DNA of 14,034 nt from Clostridiales bacterium UBA6981 (GCA_002450075.1 DJYJ01000017.1:1-14034); one strand, 5' to 3'. Numbered from the stretch's first letter, positions 1 to 6,470 are shown. Numbers and translations are program-made. The notes: a model not told the origin generated them from the letters alone.

Positions 1-61
1 GGAAGCCCGGGAAAATGAGGATATAGCCGAGAGTCTCTACAACAGTAAGCCATTGAAACAT
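1..61 (-). CDS. NuoH/MbhM-like membrane subunit of group 4 hydrogenase (partial, N-terminus only)
   Basis: The frame opens at an ATG 15 bp after the stop of the MrpD-like gene and runs off the window edge. A strong Shine-Dalgarno (GGAGGTG, about 6 bases before the ATG) precedes it. The visible residues are MFQWLTVVETLGYILIFPGF, a hydrophobic first membrane helix. The ILIFPGF stretch resembles the start of NuoH/EchB/MbhM-type proteins, the subunit that anchors the hydrogenase module to the membrane arm. In Pyrococcus mbh the NuoH-like gene follows the large subunit; here it follows MrpD. The family call rests on only 20 residues plus operon context. Another membrane subunit, such as a second antiporter-like protein, is possible. 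Confidence 0.6.
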   Translation of the reverse strand, partial: MFQWLTVVETLGYILIFPGF

Positions 62-76
62 CTTTCCCACCTCCAA

Positions 77-1978
77 TCAAAGCGCGATCTGGAGGAACAC
101 GATCGCAAGCGCAAGCGCGACGACTGCCCACAGCGCATAGTCGTTGACAACGCCGCTGTGCAGCTCGTGCATGAACGAGAAATAGTGTCTCCAGTTATGT
201 TTCAGACCCCAGAACAGATCTTCGCCGCCGACCTGGGAGTACTGGGTCTGCTCGCCGCCGAAGAAGAGCGCGAATTTGCTGTCGACAAGCTCGCCTTCCT
301 TCGACTCGCTGACCTGGTCGTACTTGCCGAGCACCGCCACGATCGTAACGCCCAGCAGCGCGATCATGAGCAGCAGCAGCCAGTTGACAGGCGACCACAC
401 GCCCGCGCCGGCAAAGACCTCATAGGTCTTGAACACGCCCTCACCGGTGAGCATGGAGCTGATGTAGTTCTGCGGATTGAGCGCGGCGTTCGCAGCCGGG
501 CCCGTGAGGAAATCGGTAACGAGACGCGGGAAGAGGCCGGTGACGACACAGATCGCCGCAAACAGGCACATCGCGATGATCATGCCAGCCGGGACTTCCT
601 TGACGTCCTCATGCTCCGGACGGAGCTGGCCGAAGAAGACGGACTGGGTGACCTTGACGAAGGACGCGAGCGTGAGCACCGAGGTGATAAGCGCCACGAT
701 CGTCGCAAGCAGGAAGCCGATGTTCCCGCTCTCGACCGCCTTCTGGTAGGTCGCCTGGTAGATCATCCACTTCGAGGCAAAGCCGTTGAAGGGCGGGATG
801 CCGCTGATGGACGCCGCGCCGATCAGGAACAGCGCGCAGGTCCAGGGCATCTTTTTGCCGAGACCGCCGAGCTTGCGCAGATCCGTCACGCCGGTGCGGT
901 AGTGCACGGCGCCGGCCGCAAGGAACAGCAGGCCCTTGAACATGGTGTGGTTCATCGCGTGGTACAGTCCGGCGGACAGGCCGAGCCCCGTGCCGAGACC
1001 GATCGCCGTCATCACATAGCCGATCTGGGAGATCGAGTGGAAGGCGAGCAGACGCTTGAAGTCATGCTGGGCGAGCGCCATCGTGACGCACACGAACATG
1101 CTCACCGAGCCGATGAACACCAGCATGAACTGGATCGCGCCGAGCTGCATGGTCTGGAACAGGAAGTAGGTCAGACGGAGGATGGCGTAAACGCCGCTCT
1201 TCGTCAGAACGCCGGAGATCAGCACCGAGATGGAGGCCGGAGCCGCGCCGTGCGCGTCGGCCGCCAGGGGGTGGAACGGGACGATAAAGGCCTTGGTCGA
1301 GAAGCCGATGTACAGCAGCGCGAAGGCCACGATCGTCGAGGTGTTCATGTTGCCGCCGATCACATCGGAGAGCTGGGCAAAGTTCAGCGTGTGCGCCTGG
1401 GCATAGAGCATGATCGTGCCGGCGAGGATCGCCGTCGAGCCCATGCAGCCGACGACCAGGTACTTGAACGCCGCCTCCAGCGCGCCGAAGGCCTTGTTGC
1501 GGAACGCGGTGAGCGCGACGGCCGCAAAGGTCAGGATCTCGACCATGATGAACATGTTGAAGAGGTCTCCCGAGAGCACAAGACCCATAACGCCGCCGGC
1601 GAGCATCAGGAACAGGGTGTAGTATTCGGGGATGTTGTCGTCATGATCCATGTACTGCAGCGAGTACACGCAGGCGACGAACACCGCCGTTGCGATGAGC
1701 AGGCCGAAGAACAGGCTGACCTGGTCCACCTCCATCGCGATGCCGATGGCATAGCCGCCGGCCATGGCGCGGCTGCCCATCCAGTAGCAGATGATCTCGT
1801 GGCCCAGCATGACGGGCTTTATGAGCAGGATCATGCAGCAAAGGGCGATCGCCGTCGCGCAGAACGCGATCAGACCGCGCAGGAACTTGTTCCGGCCGAA
1901 GAGCACGACCAGGAACGCGCCGAGGAACAGCGCCATCACCGAGTAGATCGGGAAGTGTTGATAGCTCAAAAAGCTCAT
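77..1978 (-). CDS. MrpD/MbhH-like Na+/H+ antiporter-type subunit with C-terminal extension
   Basis: This 633-residue polytopic membrane protein belongs to the proton-conducting antiporter family (NuoL/M/N, MrpA/D). In Mbh hydrogenases this subunit couples electron transfer to H+ and Na+ movement. Visible family features are the TM5 glutamate (E147 in FIMVEILTF), the TM7 lysine (K229 in GFSTKAFIVPFHPLAADAHG), the HDFKRLLAFHSISQIGY loop (about 305-321), H340/H344 and a C-terminal-half lysine (K403). MrpD and MbhH are usually about 490-510 residues. Here a tail beyond about 530 adds a TM helix (531-550), a roughly 60-residue polar/aromatic stretch and a last TM helix (614-632). The start ATG overlaps the MrpC stop in ATGA, which implies translational coupling. 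Family assignment is secure; assignment to MbhH rests on the operon. Confidence 0.93.
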   Translation of the reverse strand: MSFLSYQHFPIYSVMALFLGAFLVVLFGRNKFLRGLIAFCATAIALCCMILLIKPVMLGHEIICYWMGSRAMAGGYAIGIAMEVDQVSLFFGLLIATAVFVACVYSLQYMDHDDNIPEYYTLFLMLAGGVMGLVLSGDLFNMFIMVEILTFAAVALTAFRNKAFGALEAAFKYLVVGCMGSTAILAGTIMLYAQAHTLNFAQLSDVIGGNMNTSTIVAFALLYIGFSTKAFIVPFHPLAADAHGAAPASISVLISGVLTKSGVYAILRLTYFLFQTMQLGAIQFMLVFIGSVSMFVCVTMALAQHDFKRLLAFHSISQIGYVMTAIGLGTGLGLSAGLYHAMNHTMFKGLLFLAAGAVHYRTGVTDLRKLGGLGKKMPWTCALFLIGAASISGIPPFNGFASKWMIYQATYQKAVESGNIGFLLATIVALITSVLTLASFVKVTQSVFFGQLRPEHEDVKEVPAGMIIAMCLFAAICVVTGLFPRLVTDFLTGPAANAALNPQNYISSMLTGEGVFKTYEVFAGAGVWSPVNWLLLLMIALLGVTIVAVLGKYDQVSESKEGELVDSKFALFFGGEQTQYSQVGGEDLFWGLKHNWRHYFSFMHELHSGVVNDYALWAVVALALAIVFLQIAL

Positions 1979-2325
1979 CCTCTCAGCCTCCTTATCTCTC
2001 TCGTGTCGATCGTGCCGTATTCGTCATGCAGCTTGACGACGAGCGAGAGGCTCATCGCCGTGACGCAGGCGCCGATGACGATGCTCGTCAGCGTGAGCGC
2101 CTGGGGGATCGGATCGACAAAGTAGCTGGCCGCCGTCAGCTCGCCCTGCGTGAAGATCGGGGCGGTGCCGCCGGGATTGTAGCCGATCGAGATGATCAGC
2201 AGGTTCACGCCGTAGTCCGCGATCGAAAGGCCGATGACGGTCTTGATCAGGTTGTACTTGGCAATGATCGTGTAAAAGCCGAGGACGATGAGGAAGAAAG
2301 CTGCAATATAATTATATGTAATCAT
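1975..2325 (-). CDS. MrpC/MbhG-like (NuoK-family) subunit
   Basis: A small membrane protein of 116 residues with three hydrophobic segments. The hallmark stretch DPIPQALTLTSIVIG (about 71-85) is typical of MrpC/MnhC and of NuoK, which in complex I forms part of the proton path. I start at the ATG preceded by GAGGTGG at 5 bases. A GTG three codons upstream lies inside that Shine-Dalgarno and is unlikely to be the start. The stop overlaps the start of the MrpD-like gene (ATGA), and the ribosome-binding site overlaps the end of the MrpB gene. It is the MbhG equivalent of the Mrp-like sodium-translocation module. Confidence 0.93.
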   Translation of the reverse strand: MITYNYIAAFFLIVLGFYTIIAKYNLIKTVIGLSIADYGVNLLIISIGYNPGGTAPIFTQGELTAASYFVDPIPQALTLTSIVIGACVTAMSLSLVVKLHDEYGTIDTREIRRLRG

Positions 2326-2330
2326 TTCTT

Positions 2331-2337
2331 CCACCTC
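2331..2337 (-). promoter_or_regulatory. Shine-Dalgarno deciding the mrpC start
   Basis: GAGGTGG sits 5 bases before the ATG at 2325 and spans the MrpB stop codon. It contains the GTG that would give a three-codon longer protein, so the ATG is the better start. Confidence 0.7.
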
Positions 2338-2797
2338 ACTTTTTCTCGCCGGCGTACTCTGCCATCAGCACGCCGAGCATCGTGATCGCCAGCGCTCCCA
2401 CGCCGGTGAGGACCTTGAGACCCACGATGCTGTCCATGATGAAGATCGTGCCGGAGCTGAAGAGGTCGCCGATGTTGCCGATGTTATAGAACACGTTCTG
2501 GCAAAAGTTGCCGAGATAGGCGATGCCGAGCATGGCCGCCGCCACATAGAGGACCGACATAAAGCCCTCGGCCCCGTGCAGGAAATGGGGATTGATCGCA
2601 CGGACCGTCGTCTCATAGCCGTGGCCGAAGTAGAGCAGCACGACGATGGCGACCATCAGGACGCCGCCCTGGAAGCCGCCGCCGGGGCTGAGGTGCCCGT
2701 GCAGGATGATGTAGAACATGTACACGATGGCCATCGGCAGGATCTTGTCCGAGCCGCAGCGCTGGATCGTGTTTTTGAACGTGCGCTTATTCTCCAT
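2336..2797 (-). CDS. MrpB/MbhF-like subunit
   Basis: A 153-residue membrane protein with about four hydrophobic segments. The motif GHLSPGGGFQGG (34-45) is the signature of MrpB/MnhB C-terminal-type proteins (MbhF in Mbh). These proteins form part of the Mrp-like sodium-translocation half of the complex. The gene begins inside the end of the MbhE-like gene (11-bp overlap), so its ribosome-binding site is read within that upstream coding sequence. It ends at the Shine-Dalgarno of mrpC. Length and motif match the family well. Confidence 0.93.
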   Translation of the reverse strand: MENKRTFKNTIQRCGSDKILPMAIVYMFYIILHGHLSPGGGFQGGVLMVAIVVLLYFGHGYETTVRAINPHFLHGAEGFMSVLYVAAAMLGIAYLGNFCQNVFYNIGNIGDLFSSGTIFIMDSIVGLKVLTGVGALAITMLGVLMAEYAGEKK

Positions 2798-3146
2798 CTT
2801 TTTTCTCCTCCTTTTCCTTCTTGGTAAAGAGGATCACCGTGGCGCCGGCGACGGCCGTGATCAGGATGAAGGCCTCGCCCATCGTATCGTAGCCACGGAA
2901 GTCAAAGACGATCGAGGTGACGTCGTTGACCGAGTGGGTGTTCGCCAGGTTCTGCTGGACGATCGCGGCGGCGGCGCCGTCGGCGGTCGAATCGTCATAG
3001 CTGTCCGGATCCTGCTGAAGGTCATAGACGCTGACCGTGGCGTTGCGGCCGTCATAGGTGCGCGGCATCTTGGCCATGCCCAGCGCGCCGACGAGCATCG
3101 CGACCAGCACGACGCCGAGGCAGACGTAAGTCAAAAACTTTTTCAT
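2787..3146 (-). CDS. MbhE-like membrane subunit (MrpA C-terminal/MrpB-like)
   Basis: A 119-residue protein with an N-terminal TM helix (about 5-25), an external-looking hydrophilic loop of about 50 residues and a second TM helix (about 91-108), ending in a charged lysine/glutamate tail. VTSIVFDFRGYDTMGEA (76-92) is the conserved stretch of the MbhE family and of the matching C-terminal part of MrpA. In Mbh this subunit, with MbhD and MbhF, replaces the C-terminal part of MrpA. Its ATG shares one base with the TAA of the MbhD gene, and its 3' end overlaps the MrpB gene by 11 bp. Confidence 0.88.
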   Translation of the reverse strand: MKKFLTYVCLGVVLVAMLVGALGMAKMPRTYDGRNATVSVYDLQQDPDSYDDSTADGAAAAIVQQNLANTHSVNDVTSIVFDFRGYDTMGEAFILITAVAGATVILFTKKEKEEKKDGE

Positions 3147-3400
3147 TACTCGTCTCCGCCTCCTTTGATCTTTCTCAGCGCGAAGATGAAGATCAGCGGG
3201 CTGAGCGCCGCGCCGACGGCCGCCTCGGAGATCGCGACGTCAGGCGCGTGCAGCACCAGGAACGCAGCCGCCGCGAACAGACCCGTCACGCTCAGCGCGA
3301 TGACGGCGGAGAGCAGCTTTTCCAGATGGCAGGCCAGGATCGCGGAAACGCAAAGCCCAGTGACGACCAGAATGTCCAGAATGATCATGAAATTACTCAT
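3146..3400 (-). CDS. MbhD-like subunit (DUF4040, MrpA C-terminal-type)
   Basis: An 84-residue membrane protein with about three hydrophobic segments. HAPDVAISEAAVGAAL (51-66) is the core motif of the DUF4040/MbhD family; its acidic residues (D54, E59) are conserved in MrpA and MbhD. I chose the ATG at 3400, which is preceded by GGGAGGG at about 9 bases. A further ATG at 3424 would put that Shine-Dalgarno inside the coding region and overlap mrpG more. The gene overlaps the end of mrpG by 8 bp (ATGAGTAA). It is a part of the Mrp-like module. Confidence 0.9.
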   Translation of the reverse strand: MSNFMIILDILVVTGLCVSAILACHLEKLLSAVIALSVTGLFAAAAFLVLHAPDVAISEAAVGAALSPLIFIFALRKIKGGGDE

Positions 3401-3740
3401 CTTCCAGATCCCTCCCATAGTCATCGGTCTCCATCCGCTTTTCGGGGCGGATGCCGGCGCGGTAGGCGCCCTTGGCGATGGCGTGTGCGCCGATGGGGTT
3501 GATCGTGATGATAAGAAGCGCGATCACCGCGATCTTGATCGCGGCGGAGGCGCTGCCCATGATGCAGATCGCGTACAGCAGCGCGCCGAGTGCCACGCCG
3601 ATCACGCCCATCGTGGAGATGCAGGTCGAGGCCTGCATGCGGCTGAAGGTATCGGGCATCTTCAGGATACCGATGGTGCCCGCGAGCGCGAAGATCGCGC
3701 CGATCGCAAGGAGAACGTCGATAACAATCCTAAGCGCCAT
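3393..3740 (-). CDS. MrpG/MbhC-like subunit
   Basis: A 115-residue membrane protein with about three hydrophobic segments. The motif MPDTFSRMQAST (28-39) matches the MrpG/MnhG signature (LPD-YTRLHAAT-like), and the NPIGAHAIAKGAY stretch (about 81-93) is also typical. After residue 95 comes a charged tail. It starts 2 bp after the MrpF stop, with an AAGGGGG ribosome-binding site inside the mrpF end. It corresponds to MbhC in the archaeal Mbh complex. Confidence 0.92.
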   Translation of the reverse strand: MALRIVIDVLLAIGAIFALAGTIGILKMPDTFSRMQASTCISTMGVIGVALGALLYAICIMGSASAAIKIAVIALLIITINPIGAHAIAKGAYRAGIRPEKRMETDDYGRDLEDE

Positions 3741-3742
3741 CG

Positions 3743-4000
3743 TTATTTCCCCCTTCCCTGCAGATAACGGCCGACCAGCATCGTGTCGATGATGCCGAGC
3801 AGCGCGCTGATGATCGCGATGTCAAGATACACGCCTCTTCCCGAGAAGAGCGAGAACAAGATCATCGCGCAGCAGAGCAGCGCGTCCGCCGCGTCGCCGG
3901 CCACCATCCGGTCGGCGCCCGTGGGGCCTTTGATCAGACGATACAGATTGATGACGGCCAGACAGGCAAATGCCACCGAGAAAATAAGAATATCTGTCAT
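3743..4000 (-). CDS. MrpF/MbhB-like subunit
   Basis: An 85-residue protein with about three TM helices. GPTGADRMVAGDA (25-37) is the conserved cytoplasmic loop motif of MrpF/MnhF, and the YLDIAIISALLGII stretch is typical of its last helix. The start ATG lies 8 bases after GGGAGG and overlaps the MrpE stop (ATGA). The same frame stays open farther upstream, with an ATG at 4006 only two bases after the Shine-Dalgarno and more beyond, but those would run deep into mrpE and are rejected. Confidence 0.92.
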   Translation of the reverse strand: MTDILIFSVAFACLAVINLYRLIKGPTGADRMVAGDAADALLCCAMILFSLFSGRGVYLDIAIISALLGIIDTMLVGRYLQGRGK

Positions 4001-4515
4001 TTCCATATCCTCCCGATCCATTTTTCCATTCTGCCCTTGATGACCTCGCCGGCCTTCTCGCGGTCGGTCTCGGCGACGTCGATCCAATGGATGTAGAAAT
4101 AGCTCTTGCCGTCCTCTTCGGCGATGTCCATCGTGATCGTGCCGGGCGTCAGCGTGATGGAGTTGGCAAGCATCGCCTGGGCATAGCCGTCGGGCAGGTC
4201 CACCGGGACCTTGACGACGCCGGGGTTAACGTCCTTGCAGCCGCCGAAGCAGCGCCGCGCCATGTCAAGGTTGGCCTTGACAAGCTCGCCGAGGAAGACG
4301 AACACATAGGCAATAAGGCTGAAGAAGCGGCGCGGATGGACGAGGCGGAATGCCTTTTCATGGATGAAAAAGCGCGCCGCGAACAGAGCCGCCGCCAGGC
4401 TGACCACCGCGCCCGCCGCCAGCTCCTGGACCGCAAAGCTCCATGTCAGGAGGATCCAGAAGGCATAGCAGAGGATAAAGGTGCTCAGCACCGCGGGGAA
4501 TCTTGTTTTTTGCAA
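3997..4515 (-). CDS. MrpE/MbhA-like subunit, TTG start
   Basis: A 172-residue protein with two or three N-terminal TM helices (about 7-28, 33-49, 63-80) and a soluble C-terminal half. LANSITLTPGTITMDI (116-131) is the MrpE/MnhE hallmark. The start is a TTG with a well-placed Shine-Dalgarno (GGAGAGG, 7 bases); no in-frame ATG occurs nearby. The gene is 52 bp after hypA, and a GC-rich hairpin fills most of that gap. It opens the Mrp-like block (E-F-G-MbhD-MbhE-B-C-D), the same internal order as Pyrococcus mbhA-H. Confidence 0.92.
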   Translation of the reverse strand: MQKTRFPAVLSTFILCYAFWILLTWSFAVQELAAGAVVSLAAALFAARFFIHEKAFRLVHPRRFFSLIAYVFVFLGELVKANLDMARRCFGGCKDVNPGVVKVPVDLPDGYAQAMLANSITLTPGTITMDIAEEDGKSYFYIHWIDVAETDREKAGEVIKGRMEKWIGRIWK

Positions 4516-4522
4516 GAGAAAT

Positions 4523-4529
4523 CCTCTCC
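4523..4529 (-). promoter_or_regulatory. Shine-Dalgarno supporting the TTG start of mrpE
   Basis: GGAGAGG lies 7 bases before the TTG at 4515. The good match and spacing support TTG initiation. Confidence 0.7.
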
Positions 4530-4535
4530 TTCCTG

Positions 4536-4561
4536 GGGTGGAGGAGCTTATGCCCCCACCC
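4536..4561 (-). other. Intercistronic GC-rich hairpin between hypA and mrpE
   Basis: On the minus strand GGGTGGGGG pairs with CCTCCACCC (nine pairs, one of them G-U) around an 8-base loop. It begins 6 bases after the hypA stop and ends just before the mrpE ribosome-binding site. No run of T follows, so it does not look like an intrinsic terminator. An mRNA processing or stability element that sets subunit versus HypA levels is one possibility. Confidence 0.5.
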
Positions 4562-4567
4562 TGTTGT

Positions 4568-4909
4568 TTATTCCACTTTCAGACTTTCCACATAAAACTC
4601 CCGTCCGGTGATCATACGCAGCCCCACGCCCCTGCAATTCGGGCAGCAGGCGCTTTTTCGCTCGACCGCTCCCTCATAGCCGCAGTCGAGGCAGCGGAAC
4701 GAGGCCGGGACCGTCTCGACGACGAGCCGTGCCCCCTCGGCCGCGGTGCCTTTGGCCGCGATGGGGAAGCAGTCCCGGAGGCAGTCCGGGATGATGCCGG
4801 AATACTCGCCGACGCGCAGGCGGATCTCCTCCACACGGGAGAAGCGCTCCTGCTCGCGCTGGGAGTTTATGATCTTGATGATCGCTTCGGTAAGCGCCAG
4901 CTCGTGCAT
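4568..4909 (-). CDS. hypA: Hydrogenase nickel-insertion protein HypA
   Basis: A 113-residue HypA/HybF family protein that delivers nickel to the hydrogenase large subunit, usually with the GTPase HypB. The N-terminal MHE provides the nickel-binding His2. A zinc site is formed by C73-x2-C76 and C89-x2-C92; an extra cysteine, C88, precedes the second pair. It starts one base after the stop of the large-subunit gene and is followed by mrpE, so it lies inside the structural operon rather than with hypF-C-D-E. No hypB is visible in this window. Length and motifs are fully typical. Confidence 0.96.
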   Translation of the reverse strand: MHELALTEAIIKIINSQREQERFSRVEEIRLRVGEYSGIIPDCLRDCFPIAAKGTAAEGARLVVETVPASFRCLDCGYEGAVERKSACCPNCRGVGLRMITGREFYVESLKVE

Positions 4910-4910
4910 C

Positions 4911-5993
4911 TTACCGGTCGAGGCAGCTGAAGCACGGGTCGATGCTCGCGATGATCAGCCCCGCGTCGGCCACCGTGTTGCCCCGCAGCATGTGCGGCAC
5001 GGTAGGCGTGTTCTTGTACGACGGGACGTGCGCGCTGACGCGGTAGTTGTTGAAGCTGCCGTCGCCGATGACCATATAGGTCAGCTGGCCGCGCGGCGCC
5101 TCGTGGCGGGTGACGGCCATGCCTTCCTTGATCTTGGGCAGCTTGGTGCCGAGATTGATCGGCCCCTCGGGCAGCGTTTCCAGCGCCTGGCGGATGATCT
5201 TGATGCTCTCGTAGCACTCGAGCGCACGCACGACCACGCGGGCGTAGACGTCGCCGCTGTCCACGACGGGCACGTCAAAGTCAAAGTCCTCATAGCAGGA
5301 ATAGGGCGAATCCTTGCGGACGTCGATCTTCACGCCCGAGGCTCTCGCATGCGGGCCGAGCGCGCCGAGACGGATCGCATCCTCGCGCGTCAGCACGCCG
5401 ACGCCCTTGGTGCGCATGGCGATGGTCTTGTCGTTCACGGCCAGCTCCACGATGCGGTCGAGCGGCGCCTTGAGCTTGTCGCACGCATCCAGGATCTCGC
5501 GCCGCAGTTCGTCGTCGATGTCGCGCCGCGAGCCGCCGATCGTGACCATGGCGTAGTTCACGCGGTTGCCGCTGAGCTTTTCCAGCAGATTCATCACCAA
5601 CTCGCGCTCGTCCCAGATGTGCATGAACATGCTGTCGTGGCCGATGATGTGGCAGGCGATGCCCAGCCACAGGAAGTGGGAGTGCAGCCGCTCGAGCTCG
5701 GCGGTGATGACGCGGATATAGGCGCCTCTCTTCGGCACCTCGAGGGCGTTGATCTGCTCGACGCCGAGCGCATAGGTCAGCGCGTGGGAGTGGGAGCAGA
5801 TGCCGCACACACGCTCGACGAGGACCAGCGTCTGGATCGCGTTGCGCTCGGTGCAGAGCTTTTCGATGCCGCGGTGGTTATAGCCCACGAACACCTCGGC
5901 GTCCTTGATGATCTCGCCTTCGGTATAGAGCTTTGCGTGGATCGGCTCCTCCAATGCGGGATGGTAGGGACCGATGGGGAGAATGTAGCTCAT
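4911..5993 (-). CDS. Group 4 [NiFe] hydrogenase large (catalytic) subunit, MbhL/EchE-like
   Basis: A 360-residue NuoD-like protein carrying the NiFe active site. It starts MSYILPIGPYHPALEEP, as in Ech/Mbh large subunits. The proximal motif RVCGICSHSH (61-70) gives C63 and C66, and the distal motif DPCFSC gives C354 and C357; all four nickel ligands are present, which excludes the Mbs/Mbx sulfane-reductase relatives. The protein ends with LDR directly after C357, so there is no C-terminal extension for a maturation endopeptidase. About 360 residues is normal for EchE-type proteins. The start overlaps the NuoC-like stop (ATGA), and hypA follows after one base. It should act on the cytoplasmic face of the membrane, reducing protons with electrons from ferredoxin via the NuoB-like subunit. 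Confidence 0.96.
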   Translation of the reverse strand: MSYILPIGPYHPALEEPIHAKLYTEGEIIKDAEVFVGYNHRGIEKLCTERNAIQTLVLVERVCGICSHSHALTYALGVEQINALEVPKRGAYIRVITAELERLHSHFLWLGIACHIIGHDSMFMHIWDERELVMNLLEKLSGNRVNYAMVTIGGSRRDIDDELRREILDACDKLKAPLDRIVELAVNDKTIAMRTKGVGVLTREDAIRLGALGPHARASGVKIDVRKDSPYSCYEDFDFDVPVVDSGDVYARVVVRALECYESIKIIRQALETLPEGPINLGTKLPKIKEGMAVTRHEAPRGQLTYMVIGDGSFNNYRVSAHVPSYKNTPTVPHMLRGNTVADAGLIIASIDPCFSCLDR

Positions 5994-6391
5994 TGCTGCC
6001 CCGCCTCCTCTCTGTTCTTCTTGCGCAGTTCGCTCAAGGGGGTGACCATGATCTGGCCTTTGCCCTGGGTCTCCAGCATGTCCTCCGGCAGGAAGAGGCG
6101 CTGCGAAACGTCAAGTCCCTCGAAGGTGACGCCGAAGAGCTCGTTGATCTCTCTCTCGGGCCACTCGGCGGCTACGTCGTAAATGCCGCCGATCGAGGGC
6201 AGGACGGTCTCTCCCACGACATGATAGGACTCGATATTCGGTTCTACCTGATAGTCGTAGCAGACTTCGATCTGCCCCTCCTTGGTGACGAAGGCGTGGA
6301 TCATGGTAAGCCAGACCTCGTTCTTCCTCATGCGCTCTGCAATGGGTACGATCTGATCCTTGCTGATCATGGTCTTTTTGTACTCCTGCAT
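5990..6391 (-). CDS. NuoC/MbhK-like hydrogenase subunit (30-kDa complex I type)
   Basis: A 133-residue soluble protein of the complex I 30-kDa subunit family, which packs against the large subunit in group 4 hydrogenases. WPEREINELFGVTFEGL (77-93) is the family signature. I chose the ATG with GAGGTG 6 bases upstream; a GTG three codons earlier lies within that ribosome-binding site. It is the first structural gene and lies 75 bp after hypE. Its stop overlaps the large-subunit start (ATGA), consistent with 1:1 synthesis of the pair. In Pyrococcus the equivalent gene comes late in the operon (mbhK), so its position here is rearranged. Confidence 0.92.
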   Translation of the reverse strand: MQEYKKTMISKDQIVPIAERMRKNEVWLTMIHAFVTKEGQIEVCYDYQVEPNIESYHVVGETVLPSIGGIYDVAAEWPEREINELFGVTFEGLDVSQRLFLPEDMLETQGKGQIMVTPLSELRKKNREEAGQQ

Positions 6392-6397
6392 TCGTTT

Positions 6398-6403
6398 CAC
6401 CTC
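6398..6403 (-). promoter_or_regulatory. Shine-Dalgarno deciding the NuoC-like start
   Basis: GAGGTG lies 6 bases before the ATG at 6391. The alternative in-frame GTG start is part of this site and is therefore unlikely. Confidence 0.7.
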
Positions 6404-6439
6404 TTGTTTTTCCCTTATTGAAAGTTCTTGCTCGTTTAT

Positions 6440-6470
6440 ATGATAAGCAGTTTGCGAAAACTGTTATCAA
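6440..6470 (-). promoter_or_regulatory. Inverted repeat and possible internal promoter between hypE and the hydrogenase genes
   Basis: An imperfect palindrome (6441-6469) pairs TGATAACAGTTT with AAACTGCTTATCA around CGC-type loop bases, with one bulged base, and includes the hypE stop. No T-run follows on the minus strand, so it is not an evident terminator. The same bases read as TTGATA, 19 bases, TATCAT, a possible promoter with a long spacer for the structural genes. A transcription-factor operator or mRNA processing site would fit equally. The palindrome is seen directly; the function is inferred. Confidence 0.35.

Noticed and set aside
53..2125. A 690-codon open frame on the plus strand opposite the MrpD-like gene
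   Set aside because: Its product is rich in Arg, Asp, Glu, His and Gln with no recognisable domain, as expected for the antisense of a GC-biased membrane gene. The minus-strand frame has clear MrpD motifs.
4001..4087. A longer MrpF reading from upstream starts
   Set aside because: It would overlap mrpE by about 90 bases with an Arg-rich, non-homologous leader; the ATG at 4000 has GGGAGG at 8 bases and a normal length.
4911..5993. Assignment of the large subunit to the sulfane-reductase (Mbs/Mbx) group
   Set aside because: Those proteins lack the full set of nickel-ligand cysteines; here both CxxC motifs are intact and the hyp maturation genes are adjacent.
4746..6182. A 478-codon open frame on the plus strand opposite the large subunit and hypA
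   Set aside because: Antisense shadow of two genes with unmistakable hydrogenase motifs; low-complexity charged composition and no ribosome-binding site.
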